NCBI RefSeq assembly: GCF_013304385.1
Contig: NZ_JAAITU010000007.1
Coordinates: forward strand, 1 to 64,000
DNA: 64,000 nt
Reading direction: 5' to 3'
From: Blautia glucerasea
GTDB taxonomy: Bacteria > Bacillota > Clostridia > Lachnospirales > Lachnospiraceae
Below are positions 25,720-35,044 of the stretch, in pieces; the stretch's first letter is position 1; each line of letters opens with the position of its first letter. The notes under the pieces were generated by a model, which was given only the letters and a program-made list of their open reading frames with translations, was not told the DNA's origin and made no database searches. Both the position numbers and the translations under genes were made by a program.

Positions 25720-27870
25720 ATGGATAAAAAAAATTTTGAAAAACCGGAATATTATGTGAATCGTGAATTAAGCTGGCTGAAGTTTGATGACCGGGTGCTC
25801 AGCGAGACCAGGGACAAAAACCTTCCTCTGTTTGAAAGACTGAAATTTTTAAGCATCACTTCTTCAAATCTGGATGAGTTTTACATGGTACGTGTGGCTT
25901 CCTTGAAGGATCAGGTACATGCAGATTATGAGAAAAAAGATATTGCAGGAATGACTCCAAAGGAACAGTTAAAGGAGATCAGCTCTCAGACCCATGAACT
26001 GGTGAATGTTCAGTATAATACTCTGAACCGTTCCCTTCTGCCGGCACTGGAAAAGGCTGGATTTCATCTGATGGCAAGACATGAGGATCTGAATCAGGAA
26101 CAACAGGAGTATGTGGATCGCTATTTTGAAGATAATGTATATCCTGTGCTTACTCCTATGGCTATGGATTCCTCCAGACCCTTTCCGCTGATTCGGAATA
26201 AAACATTAAATATTGGCGCACTGATTTCCAAAAGGGACAAGAAAAAAGGAAAAGAATCCACTGTATTTGCTACTGTGCAGGTTCCATCCGTGCTTCCGAG
26301 AGTGATCCAGATCCCATCCGTTAAAGAAAACGACACAACAGTGATCCTTCTGGAAGAAGTGATCGAGAAAAATATCGGTGAGCTGTTCCTGGGGTATGAC
26401 GTGGTATGTGCACATCCTTACAGGATCATGCGTAATGCAGACCTGACCATTGATGAGGATGGAGCAGAGGATCTGCTGGTTGAGATCCAGAAACAGCTGA
26501 AGAAACGTCAGTGGGGCGAAGTGATTCGCATGGAAGTAGAAGAAAAAACAGATGAAAGACTGCTGGATATCTTGAAAACAGAGTTTGAGATCAAGGATGA
26601 GGATATTTTTTATATTAACGGTCCGCTGGATCTTACCATGCTGATGAAAGTTTACGGTGTGGAAGGCTATGAGGAGTACAAGGCGAAAAAGCATGTGCCT
26701 GCTCCTGTACCAGCCTTCCAGAACGACAAAGATATTTTCCAGGTGATCCGTGAAGGAGATGTTTTCCTTCATCATCCATACATGAGCTTTGATCCTGTAG
26801 TTAATTTTGTACGCCAGGCTGCAAAGGATCCGGATGTACTGGCTATCAAGCAGACTTTGTACCGTGTCAGCGGCAATTCCCCTATTATCGCAGCCCTTGC
26901 GCAGGCAGCAGAAAATGGCAAGCAGGTATCTGTACTTGTGGAGCTGAAGGCAAGGTTTGATGAAGAGAATAATATTGTATGGGCAAAAATGCTTGAAAAA
27001 GCAGGCTGCCATGTTATTTATGGACTGGTAGGGTTGAAAACCCACAGCAAGATCACACTTGTGGTGCGTAGAGAAGAAACAGGCATTCGCAGATATGTGC
27101 ATCTGGCTACCGGTAATTATAATGATTCTACTGCAAAGCTTTACACGGACTGTGGTATTTTTACCTGTGATGAACGTTACGGGGAAGATGCAACTGCTGT
27201 ATTTAATATGCTGTCCGGATATTCAGAACCAAAAAGCTGGAACCGGCTGGTTGTAGCTCCGATCTGGATGAAGGATCGTTTTTTGAAGCTTATCAACAGG
27301 GAAGCGGAAATGGCACAGAAGGGGATTCCGGCTTTTATTGTGGCAAAGATGAATTCACTTTGTGATCGCAAGATCATTGCAGCTCTGTATCGGGCCTCTG
27401 CCTGCGGAGTACAGATCTACCTTCTGGTAAGAGGAATCTGCTGCCTGAAGGTGGGAGTGCCAGGAGTAAGCGAGAATATCCATGTAAGATCCATTGTAGG
27501 AGATTTCCTGGAACACAGCCGTATTTTCTATTTCCATAATGGCGGTAATGAAGAGATTTTTATGGGAAGTGCAGACTGGATGCCGCGTAACCTGGATCGT
27601 CGTGTAGAGATCGTATTCCCGGTAGAGGATGAAGAAATTAAAAAAGAAATTAAGCATATCCTGGATGTGGAGTTTAAGGACAATGTAAAGGCGCATATCT
27701 TGCAGCCAGATGGAACCTATGAAAAGATGAATCGACGTGGAAAAGCAAAAGTGAATTCTCAGATGATTTTTTGTCAGGAAGCGGAAGATAAGGCTAAAGC
27801 TGTGAAAAAGCAGAAAACAGATCATGGACGTGTATTTATTCCGGCAGAACCGGCAGAAGATATTGAATAA
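25720..27870 (+). CDS. ppk1: Polyphosphate kinase 1
   Basis: Ppk1 makes polyphosphate from ATP. The 716-residue length fits. Seen are the N-terminal helical start YVNRELSWLKFDDRVL, FLSITSSNLDEFYMVRV, and the two phospholipase-D-like catalytic halves: FDEENNIVWAK, LKTHSKITLVVRRE (catalytic phosphohistidine) and YVHLATGNYNDSTA, then FHNGGNEEIFMGSADWMPRNLDRR. A ribosome site GAGGAG lies before ATG. A strong terminator follows. Confidence 0.96.
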   Translation: MDKKNFEKPEYYVNRELSWLKFDDRVLSETRDKNLPLFERLKFLSITSSNLDEFYMVRVASLKDQVHADYEKKDIAGMTPKEQLKEISSQTHELVNVQYNTLNRSLLPALEKAGFHLMARHEDLNQEQQEYVDRYFEDNVYPVLTPMAMDSSRPFPLIRNKTLNIGALISKRDKKKGKESTVFATVQVPSVLPRVIQIPSVKENDTTVILLEEVIEKNIGELFLGYDVVCAHPYRIMRNADLTIDEDGAEDLLVEIQKQLKKRQWGEVIRMEVEEKTDERLLDILKTEFEIKDEDIFYINGPLDLTMLMKVYGVEGYEEYKAKKHVPAPVPAFQNDKDIFQVIREGDVFLHHPYMSFDPVVNFVRQAAKDPDVLAIKQTLYRVSGNSPIIAALAQAAENGKQVSVLVELKARFDEENNIVWAKMLEKAGCHVIYGLVGLKTHSKITLVVRREETGIRRYVHLATGNYNDSTAKLYTDCGIFTCDERYGEDATAVFNMLSGYSEPKSWNRLVVAPIWMKDRFLKLINREAEMAQKGIPAFIVAKMNSLCDRKIIAALYRASACGVQIYLLVRGICCLKVGVPGVSENIHVRSIVGDFLEHSRIFYFHNGGNEEIFMGSADWMPRNLDRRVEIVFPVEDEEIKKEIKHILDVEFKDNVKAHILQPDGTYEKMNRRGKAKVNSQMIFCQEAEDKAKAVKKQKTDHGRVFIPAEPAEDIE

Positions 27871-27913
27871 TCATAATATGGGGGATGTCAAAGGGCATCC
27901 CCATATTATGATT
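27869..27913 (+). terminator. Terminator after ppk1
   Basis: A long stem pairs 27869-27887 with 27896-27913 (one bulged G), beginning at the ppk1 stop codon. The tail is A/T-rich (ATTACATAAAAAAAG) but lacks a T run on the plus strand. Confidence 0.6.
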
Positions 27914-27916
27914 ACA

Positions 27917-27944
27917 TAAAAAAAGAACTGTAAAAACAGTTCTT
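27917..27944 (-). terminator. Terminator of the tRNA-Glu pair
   Basis: On the minus strand AAGAACTGT (27936-27944) pairs with ACAGTTCTT (27923-27931), followed by a T run. Confidence 0.8.
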
Positions 27945-27950
27945 CTAAAG

Positions 27951-28022
27951 CAGCCAGTACGAGAATCGAACTCGTGTTTCCGCCGTGAGAGGGCGGCGTC
28001 TTAACCCCTTGACCAACTGGCC
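27951..28022 (-). tRNA. tRNA-Glu (anticodon CTC), second of two
   Basis: A 72-nt cloverleaf: acceptor GGCCAGT/ACTGGCT (G-T at the first pair), anticodon stem CCGCC/GGCGG around CTCTCAC giving CTC, T arm CGAGTTCGATTCTCG. CCA is not encoded. Sequence identical to the copy at 28063. Confidence 0.93.
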
Positions 28023-28062
28023 ATATGTATAAATAAAACTTATGAATATCGGTTAAATATAG

Positions 28063-28134
28063 CAGCCAGTACGAGAATCGAACTCGTGTTTCCGCCGTGA
28101 GAGGGCGGCGTCTTAACCCCTTGACCAACTGGCC
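28063..28134 (-). tRNA. tRNA-Glu (anticodon CTC), first of two
   Basis: Identical in sequence to the tRNA at 27951-28022 and 40 nt upstream of it in transcription direction. Both are read from one promoter on the minus strand. Confidence 0.93.
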
Positions 28135-28154
28135 TTGCGTCAACCGACTTGCTT

Positions 28155-28183
28155 AGTATATACTACCTTTCAGAAAAATGCAA
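28155..28183 (-). promoter_or_regulatory. Promoter of the tRNA-Glu pair
   Basis: On the minus strand TTGCAT (28178-28183) and TATACT (28155-28160) are 17 bp apart, about 20 nt before the first tRNA-Glu. Confidence 0.8.
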
Positions 28184-28338
28184 GCACTTTTTTAAAAAAA
28201 TTTTCATGCTTGCAAAAACCGTAGGATCTGGGGTATGATATAGAACGAATGTTTGAACGTAATAAAGAACAAGTATATCTGTTCAGCCGATGGAAGTAAA
28301 GATGGGACTGGGCAGTTAAGAAAGGATCTGAAACAGTC

Positions 28339-30264
28339 ATGGCAAAAAAAGATACCTATGACGCAGGCAGTATATCTGTACTGGAGGGATTGGAGGCGGT
28401 CCGTAAACGGCCGGGAATGTATATCGGAAGTGTATCGCGAAAGGGTCTGAACCATTTGATCTACGAGATTGTGGATAATGCAGTAGATGAGCACCTGGCA
28501 GGATACTGCAGCCTGATCCATGTGGTTCTGGAAAAGGATGGCTCCTGTACAGTTACAGACAATGGACGAGGCATTCCGGTGGATATGCACGAAAAGGGAA
28601 TGTCCGCAGAACGTCTTGTGTTTACTACACTTCATGCAGGCGGTAAGTTTGACCATTCTGCATATAAGACAAGTGGCGGACTTCATGGAGTAGGTTCTTC
28701 TGTTGTAAATGCATTATCTGTATATCTGGATATCAAGATCAGCCGTGACGGCTATATCCATCATGACCATTATGAAAGAGGAATCCCTACGATACCACTG
28801 GAAGGCGGTCTTCTGCCGAAGCTGGGCCGGACAAAGACAACAGGCACCTGTGTGAATTTCCTGCCAGATCCGGAGATTTTTGAAAAGACCCGTTTCTCTG
28901 CTACAGAAGTAAAAAGCCGTCTTCATGAGACAGCATATCTGAATCCGGAATTGACCATCCGCTTTGAGGACAAAAGAGGGGACGCGACTGAGGATATTAC
29001 CTATCATGAGCCAGAGGGTATCGTGGGTTATATCCGGGATCTGAATCAGAATTCAGAAACACTGCATGAGCCAGTTTATTTTAAGGGCGAAGCAGATGGG
29101 ATCCAGGTGGAAGTGGCATTTCAGTTTACCAATGAATTCCGGGAGAATGTGCTAGGCTTTTGCAACAACATTTATAATGCAGAAGGCGGTACTCATCTCA
29201 CTGGTTTTAAGACCACTTTCACAACAGTGATGAATACTTATGCCAGGGAAATTGGCATATTAAAAGAAAAAGATCCGAATTTTACAGGGGCAGATATCCG
29301 GAATGGTATGACTGCAGTTGTGTCGGTGAAGCATCCGGAGCCAAGATTTGAAGGACAGACCAAGACTAAGCTGGATAATCAGGATGCTGCCCGTGCTACT
29401 GGCAAGGTAACGGGAGAACAGCTGGTACTGTTTTTTGACAGAAATCTTGAAACCTTAAAGACTGTACTTTCCTGTGCGGAAAAAGCTGCAAAGATCCGCA
29501 AAACAGAAGAACGTGCAAAGACCAACCTTCTTACAAAACAGAAATATTCCTTTGATTCCAATGGGAAACTGGCTAACTGTGAGAAAAAGGATCCTGCTCT
29601 TTGCGAGATCTTTATTGTAGAGGGAGATTCTGCAGGCGGCTCTGCCAAAACAGCCAGGGATAGGAATTATCAGGCTATCCTTCCAATCAGGGGTAAGATT
29701 CTGAATGTGGAGAAGGCCACTATTGACAAGGTACTGGCAAATGCAGAGATCAAGACCATGATCAATGCTTTTGGCTGTGGCTTTTCAGAAGGCTACGGAA
29801 ATGATTTTGATATTACAAAGCTGCGCTATGATAAGATCGTGATCATGGCAGATGCGGATGTGGATGGAGCACATATTTCAACCTTGCTTCTTACGTTATT
29901 TTACCGTTTCATGCCGGAACTGATCTATGAAGGACATGTGTATATTGCCATGCCTCCTCTGTATAAGGTTATGCCAAAAAAAGGCGAAGAGGAATATCTG
30001 TATGATGATAAGGCATTAGAAAAATACAGACGTACCCACAAATCCGGTACCTTTACCCTGCAAAGATACAAAGGTCTTGGTGAAATGGATGCCCAGCAGC
30101 TGTGGGAAACCACCCTGAATCCGGAAACAAGACGGATGAAGAGGGTGGAGATCGAGGATGCAAGGCTTGCATCCAGTGTGACAGAAATCCTGATGGGCAG
30201 TGATGTGCCTCCCAGGAAGGCATTTATCTATGAGCATGCTACAGATGCAGAACTGGACGTATAG
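28339..30264 (+). CDS. parE: Type II topoisomerase ATPase subunit (ParE/GyrB-like)
   Basis: The 641-residue protein carries the GHKL ATPase (VLEGLEAVRKRPGMYIGS, EIVDNAVDEHLAGY, TDNGRGIPVD, GGLHGVGSSVVNALS), transducer, and TOPRIM part (FIVEGDSAGGSA near 428, MADADVDGAHI near 505) with the C-terminal RYKGLGEMDAQQLWETT. It forms a topoisomerase with the following gene, 23 nt downstream. Length and partner favour ParE (topoisomerase IV); Clostridia also carry a separate gyrA-gyrB pair, so the naming rests on the partner lacking a GyrA box. Confidence 0.85.
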   Translation: MAKKDTYDAGSISVLEGLEAVRKRPGMYIGSVSRKGLNHLIYEIVDNAVDEHLAGYCSLIHVVLEKDGSCTVTDNGRGIPVDMHEKGMSAERLVFTTLHAGGKFDHSAYKTSGGLHGVGSSVVNALSVYLDIKISRDGYIHHDHYERGIPTIPLEGGLLPKLGRTKTTGTCVNFLPDPEIFEKTRFSATEVKSRLHETAYLNPELTIRFEDKRGDATEDITYHEPEGIVGYIRDLNQNSETLHEPVYFKGEADGIQVEVAFQFTNEFRENVLGFCNNIYNAEGGTHLTGFKTTFTTVMNTYAREIGILKEKDPNFTGADIRNGMTAVVSVKHPEPRFEGQTKTKLDNQDAARATGKVTGEQLVLFFDRNLETLKTVLSCAEKAAKIRKTEERAKTNLLTKQKYSFDSNGKLANCEKKDPALCEIFIVEGDSAGGSAKTARDRNYQAILPIRGKILNVEKATIDKVLANAEIKTMINAFGCGFSEGYGNDFDITKLRYDKIVIMADADVDGAHISTLLLTLFYRFMPELIYEGHVYIAMPPLYKVMPKKGEEEYLYDDKALEKYRRTHKSGTFTLQRYKGLGEMDAQQLWETTLNPETRRMKRVEIEDARLASSVTEILMGSDVPPRKAFIYEHATDAELDV

Positions 30265-30287
30265 TCAGTGCAGAGAGGATATAGAAG

Positions 30288-32534
30288 ATGGAAACAAAGC
30301 AGGATAATATAATTGCTGCCGATTATTCGGAAGTAATGCAGAAATCATATATTGATTATGCCATGAGCGTGATCATTTCCAGGGCACTTCCTGATGTAAG
30401 GGATGGCTTGAAGCCTGTACAAAGGCGTACCCTTTATGATATGTATGAGCTGGGGATCCGGTATGACCGTCCTTACAGAAAATGCGCCCGTATTGTTGGA
30501 GATACCATGGGTAAATACCACCCGCACGGAGACAGTTCCATTTATGAGGCATTGGTAGTGATGGCTCAGGATTTCAAAAAGGGCAAGACCCTGGTGGATG
30601 GACATGGAAACTTCGGCTCCATTGAAGGAGATGGAGCTGCAGCTATGAGGTATACGGAAGCCAGGCTGGAAAAGCTTACCCAGGAAGTATTCCTTGCAGA
30701 CCTTGATAAAGATGTGGTGGATTTTCTTCCTAACTTTGATGAAACGGAGAAAGAACCGGAGGTACTGCCTGTACGCATCCCTAATCTTCTTGTAAATGGT
30801 GCAGACGGTATTGCGGTAGGTATGGCTACCAGTATTCCGCCCCACAATCTGGGAGAAGTGGTGGATGCGGTTAAAGCATATATGAAAAATAATGAGATCA
30901 GTGTTAAGGGGCTGATGCGTTATATGAAAGGCCCGGATTTTCCTACCGGAGGTATCATTGTCAATAAAGATGAGCTTCTGAATATTTATGAAACAGGAAC
31001 CGGGAAGATCCGTATCCGTGGACGAGTGCAGATTGAAAAGCAAAAAAACGGCAGACAGCTGCTGGTGATCACAGAAATCCCGTATACCATGCTGGGAGCA
31101 AATATCGGTAAATTCCTGAATGACGTAGCTGCCCTGGTAGAAACAAAAAAGACTACAGACATTCTTGACATTTCCAATCAGTCTTCCAAAGAAGGGATCC
31201 GTATCGTACTGGAACTGAAAAAGGATACGGATGTGGAGAATCTGACCAATATGCTGTATAAGAAAACCAGGCTGGAGGATACCTTTGGCGTTAATATGCT
31301 GGCAGTGGCAGAGGGCAGACCGGAAACCTTAAGCCTTAAGCAGGTGATCGAGTATCATGTGGATTTTCTTTTTGAGATCACTACAAGGAAATACACCACC
31401 CTTCTTGCAAAAGAGATGGACAAAAAAGAGATTCAGGAAGGGCTGATCAAGGCCTGCGATGTGATCGACCTGATCATTGAAATCCTGCGTGGAAGCAAGA
31501 ACCGGGAGCAGGTGAAAAAATGTCTGGTGGAAGGTGTTACAAAGGGAATCCGTTTTAAGTCAAAGGCAAGTGAAACGGCAGCCGGGAAGCTGCATTTTTC
31601 TGAAAAGCAGGCAACGGCTATTCTGGAAATGCGTCTGTATCGTCTCATTGGTCTGGAGATCGAAGCCCTGGAAGCTGAGTACAAGCAGACCATGGACAAT
31701 ATTGCCAGATACGAAGATATTCTGAATAATTATGATTCTATGGCACATGTGATCATGGATGATCTGGATCGGATCAAGAAGGAATATACTGTAAAAAGGC
31801 GGACAACCATTGAAAATGCCCAGGAAGCTGTATATGAAGAGAAAAAAATGGAAGAGATGCAGGTATGCTTCCTGATGGATCGCTTCGGCTATATGAAGCT
31901 GGTGGATATGAATGTTTACGAAAGAAATAAAGAAGCAGCCAACAGCGAGAATAAGTATATCTTTACCTGTATGAATACAGATAAGATCTGTCTGTTTACA
32001 GACGGTGGACGGATGCATTCCATTAAGGTGGCAGACATTCCCCTGGGACGATTCCGGGATAAGGGCACACCTGCAGATAATTTGAGCAATTATGAAAGTG
32101 CAAAGGAACAGATCATATATGTGGCACCTATGGAGCAGATTCGAAATGGCTCCCTTATGTTTGTGACAGCAGCTTCCATGTGTAAGCTGGTAAAAGGCGA
32201 AGAATTTGATGTGGCAAAAAGAACGATAGCTTCCACCAAATTAAACCCGGAGGATTACCTGATCTTTGTTGGTCTTGCAGATGAGATGGAGCAGGTGGTA
32301 TTTCAGACCAGGGAGGGATATTTCCTAAGGTTCCTGAAACAGGAAGTCTCATCCATGAAGAAAACAGCAGTTGGTGTAAGAGGCATGAAGCTAACAGAGG
32401 GTGATGCTGTGGAGCACGCTTATTTGTTGGAAGGCCACAGGGAATATATCATTACTTACAAAGAGAAGGAGTATTCCCTGAATAAGGTGAAGCTGGCAAA
32501 AAGGGATACAAAAGGGGTAAAACCAAGGCTGTAA
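30288..32534 (+). CDS. parC: Type II topoisomerase cleavage subunit (ParC/GyrA-like)
   Basis: The 748-residue protein is the DNA cleavage-religation subunit. The winged helix with YIDYAMSVIISRALPDVRDGLKPVQRR, the quinolone-region HPHGDSSIYEA and the catalytic Tyr in AAMRYTEARL are all present. The C-terminal beta-pinwheel (from about residue 520) shows no QRRGGKG-like GyrA box, which supports topoisomerase IV rather than gyrase. It directly follows the ATPase subunit gene. Confidence 0.86.
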   Translation: METKQDNIIAADYSEVMQKSYIDYAMSVIISRALPDVRDGLKPVQRRTLYDMYELGIRYDRPYRKCARIVGDTMGKYHPHGDSSIYEALVVMAQDFKKGKTLVDGHGNFGSIEGDGAAAMRYTEARLEKLTQEVFLADLDKDVVDFLPNFDETEKEPEVLPVRIPNLLVNGADGIAVGMATSIPPHNLGEVVDAVKAYMKNNEISVKGLMRYMKGPDFPTGGIIVNKDELLNIYETGTGKIRIRGRVQIEKQKNGRQLLVITEIPYTMLGANIGKFLNDVAALVETKKTTDILDISNQSSKEGIRIVLELKKDTDVENLTNMLYKKTRLEDTFGVNMLAVAEGRPETLSLKQVIEYHVDFLFEITTRKYTTLLAKEMDKKEIQEGLIKACDVIDLIIEILRGSKNREQVKKCLVEGVTKGIRFKSKASETAAGKLHFSEKQATAILEMRLYRLIGLEIEALEAEYKQTMDNIARYEDILNNYDSMAHVIMDDLDRIKKEYTVKRRTTIENAQEAVYEEKKMEEMQVCFLMDRFGYMKLVDMNVYERNKEAANSENKYIFTCMNTDKICLFTDGGRMHSIKVADIPLGRFRDKGTPADNLSNYESAKEQIIYVAPMEQIRNGSLMFVTAASMCKLVKGEEFDVAKRTIASTKLNPEDYLIFVGLADEMEQVVFQTREGYFLRFLKQEVSSMKKTAVGVRGMKLTEGDAVEHAYLLEGHREYIITYKEKEYSLNKVKLAKRDTKGVKPRL

Positions 32535-32557
32535 CACATTTATTAAGGAAAAAGCCC

Positions 32558-32586
32558 TTGCAATTCCCTAGGATTGGTGCTACAAT
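32558..32586 (+). promoter_or_regulatory. rimP-nusA-infB operon promoter
   Basis: TTGCAA at 32558-32563 and TACAAT at 32581-32586 with a 17-bp spacer. Confidence 0.75.
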
Positions 32587-32617
32587 GGCAAAAGAAACTA
32601 AGAACTTGTTGGCATAG

Positions 32618-32642
32618 GAGTGGGCAGACGCCCACTCTTTTT
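32618..32642 (+). terminator. Attenuator-like hairpin in the rimP leader
   Basis: GAGTGGGC at 32618-32625 pairs with GCCCACTC at 32630-32637 around AGAC and is followed by TTTTT. It lies downstream of the operon promoter and 39 nt before the rimP start, so it would act as an intrinsic attenuator on the nusA-infB operon, a setting where NusA level could feed back on termination. Confidence 0.75.
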
Positions 32643-32680
32643 GCTGATAAAGGGACATGTTGGAAAGGCAGGTGGGAAGC

Positions 32681-33145
32681 ATGAGCAGACGAGAAGAATA
32701 TCAGCAGAGGGCAGAAGCACTTTTGACTCCTATTGTAGAAGAACAGGGCTTTGAACTGGTAGACGTAGAATATGTAAAGGAAGCAGGATGCTGGTATTTG
32801 CGAGGCTATATTGACAAACCCGGCGGGATTACAGTGAATGACTGTGAAGCTGTAAGCCGTATTTTCAGTGATAAGCTGGATGAACAGGATTTTATCGAAG
32901 ACAGCTATATTATGGAGATCAGTTCTCCTGGGCTTGACCGTCCACTGAAAAAGGAAAAGGACTTTGCCAGGAGCCTTGGAAAGCTGGTAGAAATCCGGAC
33001 CTACCGGCCAATCGAAAAACAAAAAGAATTTTGCGGTGTTCTGACCGCATATGATGGTAACAGTGTGACAATTGACGAAGATGGACAGAACCGAGTATTC
33101 GATAGGAAAGAGATCGCACTGATCCGGCTGGCAATTCAGTTTTAA
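32681..33145 (+). CDS. rimP: Ribosome maturation factor RimP
   Basis: RimP helps mature the 30S subunit. The 154-residue product has the two-domain family layout: N-terminal GFELVDVEYVKE and the motif YIMEISSPGLDRPLKKEKDF near residues 85-104, then an Sm-like C-terminal barrel. ATG 32681 fits the GGTGGGAAG box; an upstream ATG at 32657 does not. First gene of the nusA-infB operon. Confidence 0.94.
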   Translation: MSRREEYQQRAEALLTPIVEEQGFELVDVEYVKEAGCWYLRGYIDKPGGITVNDCEAVSRIFSDKLDEQDFIEDSYIMEISSPGLDRPLKKEKDFARSLGKLVEIRTYRPIEKQKEFCGVLTAYDGNSVTIDEDGQNRVFDRKEIALIRLAIQF

Positions 33146-33171
33146 GGACTTATTAGGAGGAAAAGAGAAAA

Positions 33172-34362
33172 ATGAACAGAGAGTTAATGGAGGCACTGGA
33201 TACGCTGGAAAAAGAAAAAAATATCAGCAAAGAAACTCTTTTGGAAGCAATTGAGCAGTCTCTGATCCAGGCTTGCAAGAACCATTTTGGAAAGGCTGAC
33301 AACGTGCATGTAAGCATTGACAGGGATACCTGCGACTTCAGCGTATATGCAGACCGGACCGTTGTTGAATATGTAGAGGATCCGGTGGAGGAAGTATCCC
33401 TGGAGGATGCAAGAAAGATCAATGCAAATGCAGAGATCGGCGATGTGGTAAAGGTTCAGATCCATTCAGATAAGTTTGGCAGGATCGCTACACAGAATGC
33501 TAAGAATGTGATCCTTCAGAAGATCCGTGAGGAAGAACGTAAAGTGCTGTATGATCAGTATTACGGCATTGAGAAAGAAGTTGTAACAGGTATTGTACAG
33601 CGGGTGATGGGCAGAAATGTAAGCATTAACCTTGGAAAGGCTGATGCAGTCCTTAGCGAGAATGAGCAGGTGAAGGGGGAGACATTCCAGCCTACAGAGC
33701 ATATCAAGGTTTATATCCTGGAAGTAAAGGATACCCCGAAAGGCCCCCGTATTCTTGTGTCCAGGACCCATCCGGGCCTGGTGAAACGTCTTTTTGAGTC
33801 TGAAGTTGCAGAAGTAAAAGACGGTACTGTAGAGATCAAGAGCATTGCCAGAGAGGCTGGATCCCGTACAAAGATCGCTGTATGGAGCAATGATCCGGAT
33901 GTAGATCCTGTAGGAGCTTGTGTGGGTGTGAACGGTTCACGTGTAGGAGCCATCGTAAATGAGCTTCGCGGAGAGAAAATCGATATTATCAACTGGGATG
34001 AGAATCCGGCTATTCTCATCGAGAATGCATTAAGCCCTGCAAAGGTGATCGCTGTTATGGCGGATCCGGATGAGAAGACTGCACTTGTTGTAGTGCCGGA
34101 TTACCAGCTTTCCCTTGCTATTGGCAAGGAAGGACAGAATGCCCGCCTGGCAGCCCGTCTTACAGGTTTCAAAATTGATATCAAGAGTGAGACACAGGCT
34201 AAAGAATCCGGAGACTTCTATGACTATGATGAGGATGAAGATGAGGAGTATTACGATGAGGACGAATATGAGGAGCCTGTAGAAGCAGAAGTACAGGATT
34301 CCCAGGATCCTCAGCCGGAAGCTGACAAAGAGCCATCTTCAGAAGAAACAGAGGAAGCATGA
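33172..34362 (+). CDS. nusA: Transcription termination/antitermination factor NusA
   Basis: NusA binds RNA polymerase and nascent RNA to control pausing and termination. The 396-residue protein has the N-terminal RNAP-binding domain, S1 domain ([21 protein letters not shown], about 130-200), and two KH domains with [12 protein letters not shown] and [20 protein letters not shown]. It ends with a very acidic tail (residues about 345-396, mostly Asp/Glu and Tyr) instead of the C-terminal repeats of proteobacterial NusA. It overlaps ylxR by 4 nt. Confidence 0.96.
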   Translation: MNRELMEALDTLEKEKNISKETLLEAIEQSLIQACKNHFGKADNVHVSIDRDTCDFSVYADRTVVEYVEDPVEEVSLEDARKINANAEIGDVVKVQIHSDKFGRIATQNAKNVILQKIREEERKVLYDQYYGIEKEVVTGIVQRVMGRNVSINLGKADAVLSENEQVKGETFQPTEHIKVYILEVKDTPKGPRILVSRTHPGLVKRLFESEVAEVKDGTVEIKSIAREAGSRTKIAVWSNDPDVDPVGACVGVNGSRVGAIVNELRGEKIDIINWDENPAILIENALSPAKVIAVMADPDEKTALVVVPDYQLSLAIGKEGQNARLAARLTGFKIDIKSETQAKESGDFYDYDEDEDEEYYDEDEYEEPVEAEVQDSQDPQPEADKEPSSEETEEA

Positions 34363-34637
34363 AAACAAAAGGCAAGATCCCTATGCGGCAGTGTACTGGC
34401 TGCAGGGAAATGAAAAATAAAAAAGAGATGATCCGGGTTTTAAGAACCGGAGAAGGAGAGATCCTTCTGGATGCAACAGGGAAGAAGAATGGCCGTGGTG
34501 CGTATCTCTGTTTTTCCAGGGAATGCCTGGAAAAGGCCAGGAAAAATCATGGACTGGAGCGCTCCCTGAAGGTATCCATACCGGATGAGGTTTATGACAG
34601 CCTGGAAAAGGAGTTCGACGGAATTGATTCAAAATAA
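34359..34637 (+). CDS. ylxR: YlxR family RNA-binding protein
   Basis: The 92-residue protein (DUF448) carries the family motif PMRQCTGCREMKNKKEMIRV near residues 8-27 and GRGAYLCFSRECLEKA near 45-60. It lies in its invariant place between nusA and infB. YlxR of other Firmicutes binds RNA and nucleoid or RNase P targets; precise role here is not known. ATG overlaps the nusA stop. Confidence 0.92.
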   Translation: MKTKGKIPMRQCTGCREMKNKKEMIRVLRTGEGEILLDATGKKNGRGAYLCFSRECLEKARKNHGLERSLKVSIPDEVYDSLEKEFDGIDSK

Positions 34638-34956
34638 AGCATTATCATTGTTAGGTTTGGCCACAAAGGCCGGAAAGACGGTAAGCGGCGAATTTTCCAC
34701 TGAAAAATCCGTAAAGTCCGGCAAAGGTTATGTGGTTCTTGTTGCCGGTGATTCATCCGATAACACAAAAAAGAAATTCCGGAATATGTGTGCTTATTAT
34801 CAGGTGCCTTTGTTTATCCTGAAAGAAGACAAGGAAATGCTGGGAAAAGCCATGGGCAAAGAATTTCGGGCCAGTGCAGCAGTGCAGGATGAGAATTTTG
34901 CAAATGCTCTCATTAAGAAACTGGCTGATAGTGGTGTGTTTCCGGAAGAGGCATAA
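34624..34956 (+). CDS. ylxQ: L7Ae-family ribosomal-like protein YlxQ
   Basis: A 110-residue L7Ae/L30e-type kink-turn binding protein, with ALSLLGLATKAGKTVSGE at the start and VVLVAGDSSDNTKKKF near 40-55. I place the start at TTG 34624, which overlaps the ylxR 3' end by 14 nt and has GGAG at 34610-34613; a frame from 34585 lies mostly inside ylxR and lacks family similarity. Confidence 0.85.
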   Translation: MIQNKALSLLGLATKAGKTVSGEFSTEKSVKSGKGYVVLVAGDSSDNTKKKFRNMCAYYQVPLFILKEDKEMLGKAMGKEFRASAAVQDENFANALIKKLADSGVFPEEA

Positions 34957-35044
34957 CCACCAGCTGTTACAGATTCCGTTTTGCAAAAGAGAAATAAAGC
35001 AGTTCATCTGCTTTACAGGTATTTGGTAAGAAGGAGGAAGGTAA

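Noticed and set aside
28339-32534. Naming the topoisomerase pair gyrB-gyrA
   Set aside because: The A-type subunit lacks a visible GyrA box, so parE-parC is the better label, though the primary gyrase genes are outside the window and cannot be compared.
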